From the NCBI RefSeq assembly GCF_932294415.1, contig NC_065535.1, positions 25,012,782 to 25,076,781 of the forward strand: a stretch of DNA of 64,000 bases, given 5' to 3'. This DNA comes from Quercus robur. Taxonomy: Eukaryota > Streptophyta > Magnoliopsida > Fagales > Fagaceae. This document shows, in pieces, positions 48,480-59,410 of the stretch. Below the pieces are notes generated by a model, which worked only from the letters and a program-made list of their open reading frames with translations, made no database searches and had not been told where the DNA came from. Made by a program: the position numbers and the translations under genes. The first letter of the stretch is position 1, and the number at the start of each line of letters is the position of its first letter.

Positions 48480-49238
48480 TCTATTAAATTAGCGCCGAGT
48501 AACAACAAAATTAGGGTCAGAACAATATAAATTATATATCGAGAATAATATCTTCTTTTTTTAAGAAACATACCAAAGAATAATATCATATACTTATTAC
48601 GACACATTATAGGAATAGCTTGTTGTTTAATAAAACTACTATACAAAAGGGACGTCTAGACCAAGTTCATGCATGTGCCTATGTGACAAAAAATTTTACT
48701 CTAAAAAATACATGGGACACGAAAGGTATGGTCCACCAAATTATTATTGTTGTTATAAAAAAATAATAATTTGAGATGGTTATTAAAATTACTTTATCTT
48801 GTTCATCAAAAAAAAAATTACTTTAACTTGAGTTTTTGTAGTTTTGTTACATGTAATAGGGATTTGACGCTTTAGTCCTCATGTAGGACAATTTGAAGTA
48901 GTTTATGGAATGATAATATAATATAAGTACTTGTTTATTTATTTTCCGGAAAATAGAATTAAATGCTGGTTCCCTTGATTATTAAATAGAAGGTTTCAAA
49001 ACAAAAGGATTCAATTCCAAAAATTAAAGATTTTATATTGGTCGTGATGCACGGGCAAAGCACACGACTGTTAATTTAATTTTTGTCTTGTAGCATTTCT
49101 CCGTTACTCTTTTGAAATTACCACTAGCAATGGGACAAATTTAGAAACACGTGGTACAAGGTTAAGTAAAAGAATTGACAATGATAAGAAAATAAAGAAA
49201 AGCATGCAAAGGTTGAGGAGGCTAGCCTAATTGTGTCT
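48480..49238. other. AT-rich intergenic DNA, no gene seen
   Basis: Short chance frames only. It ends at the possible left terminus of an older repeat. Confidence 0.5.
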
Positions 49239-49448
49239 CAGGGACGGACCCAGGTGGGGCCTAAGGGGGCGGCCTCCGGGGTCCAATATATTTTTTTTAT
49301 ATAGTTATTATATATTTTATTTTTGTAGTTGGACTCCCTTCCAAAACCTTAGACCTCTATTTTCTTCAATCAGCCTAATTAGTTTAACCCAAATAACAAC
49401 TATCCAACCCAAAAACTTAACAAAAATAATAAAAACATTCACAATGAT

Positions 49449-49921
49449 TGATGATGCCAAAATCATTAGTCGTGGTGATCGTCTAAACAGGATGTCACTC
49501 AAGGTTGTCAGATGACCTGCACAAGAACAAAAAGAGAATTTCCACCCGAGAGGTCGCCTGTGTGGTGCCGGCCACTGAGCCTCCGATGGCAAAGTCAAAT
49601 GACTAAGGAATAGTGGTAATGATAAGAGCTCTGATTTTGCTATATGTGAATAGAAATGAATTCGTACCTCTCTTTGGGATTTGATGCTATGTATAGATAC
49701 AAAGCCTTCCCTTCTAGTTGTTGGTGGCATTTAATGGTGTCTTGAATGTCGTTCTGTTACACCCCTAGATGATTTAATCGGGTGGATTTGATATCTTCTC
49801 CAACGGCCCTATTCCCTGCATTCAGTGATGAGTAACGACACTCCATTTAATATGGGCTTAATGGTGCTTTCCCTCATCTAGCGCAGACTTATCCTGACGA
49901 AGGAATTCATTGGGTTCATCA
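49449..49921 (-). repeat. 3' LTR of the Tat-type element
   Basis: 473 bp. It ends next to a polypurine tract at 49922-49935 (- strand ATAGGGGGGTAGC). Confidence 0.9.
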
Positions 49922-50580
49922 GCTACCCCCCTATTCCATGATCGTCAAGATGTGTAATGAAGATCCTAGGAATACGAAGGGTTACTCTTTTCCAATTACG
50001 ACTTTTGAGATTCCCTCTTCTTTTGCATTTATTGTGACGTGACGGTGGTGCACATGTCGTGCTCTGATTGGTTGGGAGTGGCGCTTTTTTTGAGAAAAAC
50101 TCTTCAATTTCCCACGGTTTCCGTTTTCCAATGGAGCTTTTAAAACTTCTTCTTCTTCCTCTTTACTTTACTCTTCTTTTTTCTACTCTGCGTTTTTCTT
50201 CCTTTGAGCTTGATTTCCCCACTTCTCACGTACGACTTTTCCTTTTTCCTTTTTAAGAAAAGTTATTTTCCCTCTTTTTGCTTGATGGTTGATTATTCTG
50301 AAGTTAGGCATCTTTCCCCTTCTGTTTCGTTCTTTTTGCTCGCTTAGGAGCATCCCTTAGTTCTTCTGGTGGTCGTTGTCCACAAATTGAGGGTTTTGCT
50401 TTGAGGGATAGTAGTTTGGGTCTAGTATTGGCTGTTTTGTAACCTTTGTTACACCAGTCTCTGAATTGGTTTAAGGCTGTGCAAGGGGTGTTAGCGGGGG
50501 AGAGAATGGGGTCTGAGGTTAGGTTGAGCGACTTAGAAACGGGTATGTGTCTTTAGGGCTGAGATAGATATTGCCATCTC

Positions 50581-51909
50581 AGTGCCCTCGTCCTCCCAAC
50601 CTTCCGTTTCACAACCATCGAGGTTTTTTCACGCTCTCAAGGAAGAGTATTCTTTGAATGAGGAAACCCTTAGTAGATTTAGGGATAGGTTTCAGTTTCC
50701 CGAGGAGACTAGGATTCACCTTCCTTGTTCAGGAAAAAAAATCTTGTGCTTTTGCCCATGGTGAGATATGTTTTTATGAAGCCGCTTTTCTATGTGGTCT
50801 TAGGTTTCCTGTTCATCCCTTCATAATGGAACTTCTCCATTATTTGAATATTGCTCCTAGGCAACTTACACCAAACATATGGAGGATCGACATTAGTTGT
50901 ATGGAAATATGGACGATTGTTACCGACGGGGATATAATCAGGTTGGACGTGTTTGTTCACATGTATCGTCTGAAAGAATCAAAGGAGTTCGGGTACTATG
51001 AGCTCGTGCCTTGGGACAGAAGGTCTCGGCTTATCGTCAATCTCCATTCATCCTTCCACTATTGGAAGTCTAGGTATTTCTTCGTGCCTGGTGACGATTG
51101 GGAGACTCTTTCTAATGATTTTTAGGGGAAGGTCCCTAGGCTACTGCATAGATGGGAGACCCCTCAACTTGGTGTGTTATCTTTTGTGGAAAAAGAAATC
51201 TTTCATTAATCCTTTTAGTTGCTCCTACCTAACTTTTAATTTTCCTTCCTTTGTTTTGCAATTAAGAAGCGCCCAAAGATCGAGGGTAAATTCGAAGGAC
51301 GTGTCTGGGCGGCTATTGAATACACGAGTACCATCGAGGATTTTGACGAGCTTGTTGACCTTCAAACTTTGGCTCGTCACTGCTTAGGTCCTGAGCCTTC
51401 TCATCTCGTTCTCCATGCCATACAGAGGGAGGAAAAAAATAAATTCATCAGAACTGAATCTGTTTGCATTCTTATCTTTACTTCCTTTCTACTAAAATGA
51501 TAAAGAGTTCTTTTTGTAGAGATGATGACCAAATTCAATCAGGAGATGTATGCTCGCATTAAGGCAAAAAAGAATGAGCCACTTTCCAACATCGGCCAGA
51601 GGAGGGTTCGGGTCGTCCAGAAGGAGACCGTTGAAAAGATTTCTTCCACTCCTACTCTCGATGAAATCTGGTCCGCTTCTCCTGCCGTCTCTCTTGAGGA
51701 GATCACTCCTCATCTAAAAAAGTGCCGGATCGAAGACAAAGGGAAGGAGAAAGTTAGGGCCAGCATCTGGGATGACGCTGGTACGGCTTTGACAATAGCT
51801 CATAGCATTGTCATGGCCGAGGAGCTGAAGGAGATCTCAGGGGTACCTTCTCATGAGATGGTGAACCGCCACATCCACAAGCTCGTCCAAGTAATTCTTC
51901 GCCGTCCAT

Positions 51910-52002
<93 letters not shown>

Positions 52003-52556
52003 TTTAACTTCGTTCTTATATGGATGATTACCAGGTACTGGGAAAGACGATTCATATTACCTCGAAGTACCTGGTCCACGAGGAGAAGGCCGTGGTGACT
52101 AGTTCTAAGATGGAGGCACTGGAGGCCGAAGGTTCTCGCTTGAAGAAGGATCTTATAACGACAATGGACGACAGCAATGCGTCCAAAGAGAAGAATAAGA
52201 CTCTGTCTGAGGAGCTCAAAGCAGAGAAGCTACTAACAGTGCAAAAGGACGAACAGCTTTAGGCGACCAACCAGAAGATCAAGTCTGTGGCTGCCAAGGC
52301 CATCCAAGCGTTCCAACTTACCGACGAGTATAACACTGTTCTATTCAACTAGTATTACAAAGGTTTCGAACTGCTGAAGAGGCATCTGGTGAAGCACAGT
52401 CTGGAAGCGAACTTGGAGAACTTGGACTTTGAGTCTATTAACAAAGAGATGGAGGCCGATGAAGGTGCTCAGGCTGATGCCAAAACTGACGAGAATCTAG
52501 CTGAGCCTGAGGGGGAAGTTTTGAGGCCTGATGGAAGTGAAGCTCCTGCTGCCTAG
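50581..52556 (+). pseudogene. Antisense gene of the Tat-type element (Transposase_28-like), spliced and broken
   Basis: It is encoded opposite to gag-pol, between integrase and the 3' LTR. The first part contains FLCGLRFPVHPFIMELLHYL and APRQLTPN, which match the 'putative gypsy type transposon' domain (PF04195). A frameshift at an A run near 50740 and a stop at 51123 break it. Later exons show good splice junctions: an acceptor before 51269 (KKRPKIEGKFEG), an acceptor TTTTGTAG before about 51521, and an intron 51891-52034 whose removal joins KLVQ to VLGKTI in frame. The third part is helical and Glu/Lys-rich. Stops at about 52261 and 52351 interrupt the end. The function of these antisense proteins is unknown. 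Confidence 0.75.
51916..52002. repeat. Compound microsatellite (CT)n(AT)n
   Basis: About 31 CT units followed by about 11 AT units, located inside the third intron of the antisense gene. Confidence 0.95.
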
Positions 52557-52786
52557 TTTTTATAGTTTTTTTTTTTTTGGGTGGTGCCCTACATGTATTT
52601 GGGCCTTTGACAATTCGAACGATTTTATTTCTTAATGCTTAAGTTCATCGCAAGTTTCTGTGCATGTGTGATATTTCCTAACGTTGAATGATTTACCTTA
52701 TTTTTTATCATCATTCAATGTTGTTCTTTACCTAACTCGCATTGTTGTTCTTGTCAAATAGAACTTAATACTTTGCTTTGTCCTTG

Positions 52787-53060
52787 ACGAGGGAATCTTA
52801 TTACTTGGCTTTGTCATGTGATTTACATCCCTTAGATTAGGGAATTTCATCACTTGGCCTTGTCATGTGATTTATATCCTTTAGATTAGAGAATTTTATC
52901 ACTTGGTCTCATAATGTGATTTACATCCATTTAAAGAATTTTATCACTTTTGCTTCGTCATGTGATTTACATCCACTCAACTCAAGGAATTTTATCACTT
53001 TTGCTTCGTCATGTGATTTACATCCATTCAAGGAATTTTATCACTTGTGCTTTTATTTGA
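52787..53060. repeat. Minisatellite-like array, unit about 50-60 bp
   Basis: TTTTATCACTT and GTCATGTGATTTACATCC recur about five times with variable spacers between the antisense gene and integrase. It lies where the integrase C-terminus or its downstream spacer would be and is not coding. Confidence 0.85.
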
Positions 53061-53169
53061 ACACATTCACAATGAGGAATACTGTATAGTATGTTTATTA
53101 ATCTGTTTTCAAATCATAAAATCTTGTCAATCGTTTACAAATGAATTTTGGCTTCTATTGATAATACCT

Positions 53170-54300
53170 TTTTAGGTGTTCAACATTCCATAGGCGGGGT
53201 AGCTTTTTTCTGTCTAAATCTACCAGATGATAACTCCCTTGTCTTGAGTAGTGGACGATTCTGTATAGGCCTTCCCATGTTTGACCCAGTTTGCCTTGCG
53301 CTGGATCTTTCGTCGTAGGTGTCACCTTCCGTCAAACAAGGTCTCCAATACTAAATCTCTTGAGTCTTACCCATAGTTGTAATATGTGGTCATCTTCTGC
53401 TGGTATTTTGCTATTCTCTTGGAAGCTTCATTTCTAACTTTGTCCAGGCAGTCCAGGCTCAACTTTAATTGGTCTTCACTAAAAAACTCTCTTCTTACGA
53501 TAGGGATTACTGCTTCCGTGCCATATATGAGGTTGAAAGGCGTCTCTCCTCTTGGGGTTCTGGCTGTGGTTCGATAGGCCCATAAGACACTTGGTAATTC
53601 ATCGAGCCATGCACCCTTTGCCCCCTCTAATCGGACTTTGATGATCTTTAAAAATTTCTGATTCGTCACTTCCGTTTGCCCATTGGCCTGAGGATACCCT
53701 GGGGAGGAGAATTTGTTCTTGATGCCGAGGTTCGAGCAAAAAGAGTGGAAACCTTGGCTGTTGAACTGACAACCATTGTCGGAGATGATCGTCTTGGGCA
53801 TCCCGAACCTGCACATGATGTTCTTCCACACGAAGTTCTGGATCTTTGCTTCTGTGATTGTTGCCAATGCCTCTGCTTCTACGCATTTCATGAAGTAATC
53901 AATTGCTACGAGCAGGAATTTCACCTATTTCTTACCCTGTGGCAAATGACCCATAATGTCAATCCCCCACTAAGCAAATGGCCACAATGAAGTTATGGCC
54001 GTCATCTTTTCCCCTAGCAACCGCTAAACGTTTCCGTACCTCTAGCATCCGTTACACTTCTTAGCGAATTCTTTTGCCTCTTTCTGCATGGTAGGCCAAA
54101 AATAGTCTGCCCTCATGATTTTCCTTACTAGAGACCTTGCACCTATATGATCTCCGTAGATTCCTTCATGGACTTCCTCTAGGATATACTTGGCCTCGTC
54201 CTTTTAATGCACCTCAGGTAGGGTTATGAAAATCCCCTTTTGTAGAGTACACCATTCAGCACCATGAATCTGGTAGCTCATTTTTTTAACTTTCCTTGCT
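53170..54300 (-). pseudogene. Integrase of the Tat-type element (core intact, flanks broken)
   Basis: The longest open part, 53924-53367, is 185 aa and holds the rve core: the first acidic residue in VAIDYF, the second in ISDNGCQF, and the third in NGQTEVTNQKF. It ends at TTYYNYG. The upstream zinc-binding part (about 54050-54300) and the C-terminal part contain stops. Integrase would join the DNA copy into the genome; this copy cannot be made whole. Confidence 0.85.
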
Positions 54301-54524
54301 TCATCTGAATTTGAGGGCAATTATCCGTCCCTGAGGTAAGGCAGGATTGGACATATACAGCTGTTGTGATCTTGTATCGAGAAGGTCTGAAATTCTTCAA
54401 TGCTGGGGGACTTTTGTGTTTCCAATTTCAAATCCGTCAATCTTGTCTTGTCTTCTGATGATGCATATCTGACCACTTCGTCAGCCTCTGAGTTCTAGTC
54501 TCATGGGACTTGAACAAAGCTTAC

Positions 54525-54797
54525 TCAATCAAACTCTCCTATTAATTGGTTTGTTAGCTTCAAGTACTTTTGCATCCTCCTTTCTTTTGCTTTGAAATCC
54601 TTGTTGATTTGTCCTATCACAAGCTTTGAATCGCTTTTCAATAGTGTACTCTTAGCACCTAGGGCCTTTTCGACCCTCAACCCCATCAATATCGCCTCGT
54701 ATTCAGCCTCATTGTTGGTCAGAGGGAATTGGAGCTGGACTCCGTACTTCAGGGTGTCTCCCTTAGGAGTAAGGATGAAGATGCCAACCCCTCCCAT
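54525..54797 (-). pseudogene. Second (archaeal-type) RNase H domain of the Tat-type element
   Basis: 90 residues with TNNEAEYEAILMGLRV and LKSDSKLVIGQI, the RVT_3-type RNase H that Tat elements gained in addition to the normal gypsy RNase H. The frame is closed on both sides by stops. Confidence 0.8.
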
Positions 54798-54999
54798 CTT
54801 CTATACTGACGACCCATCTGTATGTATCATCCAAAGGGTTGGCTCTTCTTGGTTTTCCTTGTCTTCAGGTACAGTGAATTCTGCGATGAAGTCAGCTAGC
54901 GCTTGGGCTTTTATGGCAGTTTGAGGATTGTACTCTATGTCAAATCGGCTGAGCTCGATAGCTCATTGTACCATTCATCTTGCGGCCTCGAGTTTGTTC

Positions 55000-56386
55000 A
55001 TCACCTTCTTGATTGGCTAGTCCGTCATTAATATGATTGGATTCGCCTGAAAATATGGACGAAGCTTTCGAGAAGTTACGATAAGGGCGAATGTGATCTT
55101 CTCCATGCGTGGGTAATTGGCCTCGACTCCTTGGAAAGCCTGGTTGATGTAGTACACCGGGCGCTACACCCTTTGCTCTTCCCGAATTAACATTGCACTC
55201 ACTACAATTATGGATATCGCTAGGTATAAGAATAGGTCCTTACCTTCCTTAGACAGACTTAGGAGTAGGGGGTTGCTCAGATAGCGCTTTAGTTCTTAGA
55301 ACGTTGCTTCACACTCGTTTGTCCATGCGAAAGCTTGTTTCAGAGTTTTAAAGAAAGGAAGACACTTATCTGTAGCTTTAGAGACGAACTTGTTAAGGGC
55401 AACGATTCTTTTAGTGAGTTTTTGTATTTCCTTGACAGTCTTTGGTGATGACATCTCAAGGATAGCTTTTACTTTTTCTAGGTTGGCTTCTATCTCTCTT
55501 TGTGACACTATAAAGCCAAGGAATTTTCCCGAGGAGACCTGAAGGTGCATTTGGTCGGGTTTAACTTCATATCGTATTGTCTTAGTGTTTCAAAGGTCTC
55601 CTTAAGGTCATCCAGATGGTTTTCTTCTTCCTTGCTCTTGACGAGCATATCATCGACATAAACCTCCATGTTTCTCCCAATTTGTTTATTGAACCTTTGA
55701 TTTACCAACGTCTGATATGTGGCCTCTGCATTTTTCAATCCGAAAGGCATAACTCTGTAGCAATAAAGTCCCTAGATGGTAATGAAAGCTGTTTTCTCCT
55801 GATCTTCCTCTGACATCTGGATTTGGTTGTAGCTCGAGAAGGCGTCTATGAATGTGAGGAGTTTATGTCCTGCTATTGAATCAATGAGCTAGTTAATCCT
55901 TGGTAGTGGGAAGTTATCTTTGGAGCAGGCACTGTTCAAGTTCGTAAAATCCACACACATTCTCCATTTCCTATTTGTCTTCTTCACCATGAGGACATTA
56001 GCCAACCACTCTGGATAGTAGACTTCTCGAATGAAATTGGCAGCGAGCAACTTATCCACTTCGTCCATTATTGCTCTGTTCCGTTTAGGAACGAAAACCC
56101 TCCATCTATGCTAGACTGGTTTTCTCTCAGGGTTTACATTCAGGTGATGTTGGATGATGTCCGTCGGTATAGCAGGCATATCCCCATGGCTCCACGCAAA
56201 AATGTCCAGGTTTTCTCTCAAAAACCCTATAATTTTTTCCTTCGTGGAGATATCTAGGTTCATCCCTACCTTAGTTGTCTTCGTCGGTTCTCCTTCCACC
56301 AACTCGATTGTCTCCAAAGCCTCCACGACTTCTAGCGTCTTTTCCTCAATCATCCACGTATCGAAGCCAACACTGCCTAGTAGCAC
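55000..56386 (-). pseudogene. Reverse transcriptase and RNase H of the Tat-type element
   Basis: The N-terminal part (56386-56111) includes [11 protein letters not shown]. The region MPFGLKNAEATYQ with the active site YVDDMLVKS lies at 55750-55508, and the thumb part (LGFIVSQREIEANLEKV) at about 55520-55470. The gypsy RNase H is expected at about 55300-55000 but is broken. In-frame stops separate the segments. Confidence 0.85.
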
Positions 56387-56449
56387 TCCCGGGCCAATAC
56401 TTGGTCCCCCCCCCCCCCCTTATCTCTCCAACCCTATGCTCCGTTGGGA

Positions 56450-56800
56450 ACTTCATCCTTAAGCAATAAGTGGATGCAGCTGCTTTCCATCGATTGAGAG
56501 TGGGTCCCCTTATGATGACATTGTAGGATGAGGGGGAATCAACTATTAGGAAATTGAGTTGCTTAGTTATTTAGGGATGATACGAGCTAGCTGTGACCAT
56601 CAGTGTTACTATCCCCCTCAGGTACACCTTGTCTCCACTAAAACTGACGAGAGGAGACTCGAATGGACGAAGTTTTTTCGGGTCCACCTTCACCTACTGA
56701 AAGGTGGAAAGGTAGATGATGTCTGCTGAGTTCCATTATCCACCAGGACTCGCTTGGTATTAAAACCTTCTATCATGAGCATGATGACTAGGGGTTGTCA
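56450..56800 (-). pseudogene. Aspartic protease region of the Tat-type element
   Basis: On the - strand EGFNTKRVLVDNG (near 56780-56740) is the retropepsin active-site segment, here D-N-G. A frameshift follows, and the remaining protease sequence ([24 protein letters not shown]) is in another frame. Confidence 0.65.
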
Positions 56801-56910
56801 TGTGGTTGTTTCACTCCTCGGGCATCTTCTTCCGAAAAAAATATATCTAGGTTTTCCCTTCTTCAGTGTTTTGACGGAGGCATCACATGGACGCTATTTA
56901 CTTGCCTTTG

Positions 56911-58259
56911 CTAAGATTTTTTGAGGGACTTGAACGAGCCCCTTGCGCTGGGGCCTCCGTTGATCATCCTTATTTCTCCTATGGCATCCCTCGGACGATC
57001 TTGTGGACGATCTTCGCCTCTGGGCCTCTCATTTGATCTTGTCCGTGTGTCATGCTTAGGTTGTTCTGGCACAGCCTTCTTCACAAATTTTTGTAGCTTC
57101 CCTTTTCGGATCAATTCTTCTATTTGCCATGGTCTTTGTCGAAACGGCAATACTTTTTCTTCTTGACGTGAACAATAGGCGAGGTGTAGTGTAATGGCTT
57201 TGCCCATTTAAGGGCATGGTCGTCTTTAATCTACATCAATATTTTGTCAACAAGCATTACTAAGGGAGTGAATTTTACCGTTCTTGGGGATTTGTCGTCT
57301 CTCCTCTTAATGGTATCACGGCTAGACAAAAGGGAGCTTCTTTCCCTTTTTCTTCCTTTTTGCTCATCCCAAGTTCTCCTTCTTTCCTTTTGTGTGTCCC
57401 CTTGTCCAATCACGGACAAAGCGTCTTCAGCGTTCATGTACTTTTGGGCCTTTAGCAACATCTCTGCCATTGACCTAGGAGGGCTTTTGGTAAGAGCAAC
57501 CACGAAATCTTTAGGCTTCAACCCAGATTTGAACGTGGTCAGTTACACTTTGCCTTCTGCCTTGTCCACCTCCAATACTTCCCTGTTAAATCTCTTCACA
57601 TATGATCTCAACGATTCCCCTCCTTCTTGCCTGATTATAAGCAGGTGATCCGTTGGCCTCTTCTATCATTGACTACTGATGAAGTGATGTACGAAGGAGT
57701 TGCTGAATTGCTCAAAGTCATCAATGGACGATCGAGTGAGCTTGCTGAACCATACTCTTGCAGCTCCCTTAAGGATAGTTAGGAAAGATCTGCACAAGAT
57801 CTCGTAGGGAGTTTGTTGTAAACTCGAAGTCATTTTGAAGGTGGTTATGTGATCCAAAGGATCTCTCAAACCATCGAACGACTCAAGTTGGGGGAGACAG
57901 AATTTCGACGATAAGGGGCATTCCATGACTTTGGAGGTGAAAGGAGAATTAGTCCTTTTTACCATTCCGTCTAGGTTCTTGTCCGTCTTCTCCTTCATCG
58001 CATTCTTGAGCTCATCCATCTCCTTTCACATGCTTTTTAGAAGATCACTGATGGCCTTGTCAGACGGGTCCGCCCTTCTCAACCCGTTCTTCTTGTTGCA
58101 GTTCTCCTCGTCCTCATTCCTGTTAGTGTCACGATTCTCCTTCTGTTATAGCTACAGCCTCATCTCTTGATTTTATTTGGTGAGCTCTTCTACATTAGTT
58201 GTGAGTGCTTGAATCTGCAAAGCCAGTGCTGCCGAATCTTGAGATGCATTAGACTCCAT
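56911..58259 (-). pseudogene. gag of the Tat-type element
   Basis: It starts at an ATG at 58259 (MESNASQDSAALALQIQAL). The capsid-like retrotransposon gag domain lies at 58019-57666 (LESFDGLRDPLDHI, GAARVWFSKL). A second part at 57521-57231 contains RSMAEMLLKAQKYMNAEDAL. At least five stops read as single C-to-T changes of CAA, CAG or CGA codons. Confidence 0.85.
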
Positions 58260-58318
58260 CTGGGTGTCATAAATGGTAGAGCTATGTTTTCAAACTAAGG
58301 TTTGAAGTATAAAAGCTT

Positions 58319-58335
58319 CCCTACAGACGGCGCCA
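58319..58335 (-). other. Primer-binding site (tRNA-Asp-like) of the Tat-type element
   Basis: On the - strand TGGCGCCGTCTGTAGGG, three bases after the 5' LTR boundary. It agrees with the tRNA-Asp 3' end in its first nine bases. Confidence 0.75.
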
Positions 58336-58338
58336 AAT

Positions 58339-58811
58339 TGATGATGTCAAAATCGTCAGTCGTGGTAATCGTCCAAACAGGATGTCGGTCAAGGTCGTCA
58401 GATGACCTGCACAAGAACAAAAAGAGAATTTCCACCCGAAAGATCACCGGTGTAGTGCCAGCCACTAAGTCTCTGATGGCAAAGTCAAATGACTGAGGAA
58501 TAGTGGTAATGATAATAGCTCTGATTTTGTTATATGTGGATAGAAATGAATTTGTACCTCTCTTTGGGATTTGATGTTGTGTATATATGCAGGGCCTTCC
58601 CTTCTAGTCGTTGGTGGCATTTAATGGTAACTTGAATGCCCTTCTGTAACGCCCCTGGATGATTTAATCGAGTGGATTTGATATCTTCTCCAACGACCCT
58701 ATTTCCTGCATTTAGAGGTGAGTAACGGCACTCCATTTACTATAGGCTTAATGGTGCTTTCCCTCATCTCGCGTAGACTTATCTTGATGAAGGAATTTAT
58801 TGGGTTCGTCA
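58339..58811 (-). repeat. 5' LTR of the Tat-type element
   Basis: 473 bp, matching 49449-49921. It is followed on + by ATGAT, the target duplication. Confidence 0.9.
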
Positions 58812-59410
58812 ATGATGATTGTATTTTAGCCAAAAAAAAAAAACTATTTTACCGCCAAAGAACCAAAAAATCATGTGTTATAGGAGAAGCTAAAGCTAAA
58901 TTTGTTGCAATTACAGTAAACTTGTATAAATATTAGTTGACTGTAGTAAGTTGTTAAAAATAAAATACAATATTTTATTAAAATTATATCTCTTCCTTCA
59001 ATTAAAAAACTCAAATTCTCTCTCTTTATTTATTATTTTAATGAGTTGTTTATATTATTTTAAATGAAGTGATAAAAAAAATAGAACATTTGATATTCAG
59101 TGTATTGCAAAATAAGGTGGTAAAATAGATAAAATAGCTTTTCGAGGTGCTAAAAGCTAAAATTTTTAGCACTATCACTGTGAATACTCTAACTTCAACG
59201 AAAAAAAAAAATCCTAGCCAGTCTAGTATTAAAAAAAAAAAAAATTTGTTTTAGTTTTTGTCTTTGTTAGTAGATGATTGCATTTTAATATATTTAGAAA
59301 TAACGATTTTGTATATTTATAATTTTTTTAATACTATATAGATGCCTATTCGGAGTTTTTTTTATTTATACTCTGGTCTCCGCTAGCTTAAAATCTTAAG
59401 TCTGTCACTG

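Larger units (their letters stand above)
49449..58811 (-). mobile_element. Full-length Ty3/gypsy retrotransposon, Tat-type, decayed
   Basis: The LTRs are 473 bp each (49449-49921 and 58339-58811), beginning TGATGATG and ending TCA on the + strand, flanked by a perfect ATGAT duplication (49444-49448 and 58812-58816). The - strand order is LTR, primer site, gag, protease, reverse transcriptase, RNase H, a second archaeal-type RNase H, integrase, a gene on the opposite strand, polypurine tract, LTR. The second RNase H and the antisense gene point to the Tat lineage. All coding parts are broken. The LTRs differ at roughly 8-10% of sites in the first 250 bp by eye, so the insertion is old. Confidence 0.93.
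49239..59410. mobile_element. Older hAT-like repeat that the gypsy element may have entered
   Basis: The left end CAGGGACGGACCCAGG (49239) and the inverted right end CAGTGACAGACTTAAG (to 59410) are weak terminal repeats, similar in start to the hAT-like element at 15417. The flanking octamers TTGTGTCT and TCATGTCG match at only five positions. Without the gypsy insertion the element would be about 0.8 kb. Confidence 0.35.

Noticed and set aside
51916..52002. Regulatory GA box
   Set aside because: It is a compound microsatellite within an intron of a broken retroelement gene.
52787..53060. CRISPR-like array
   Set aside because: This is plant nuclear DNA; the units are diverged with irregular spacers and belong to the gypsy element spacer.
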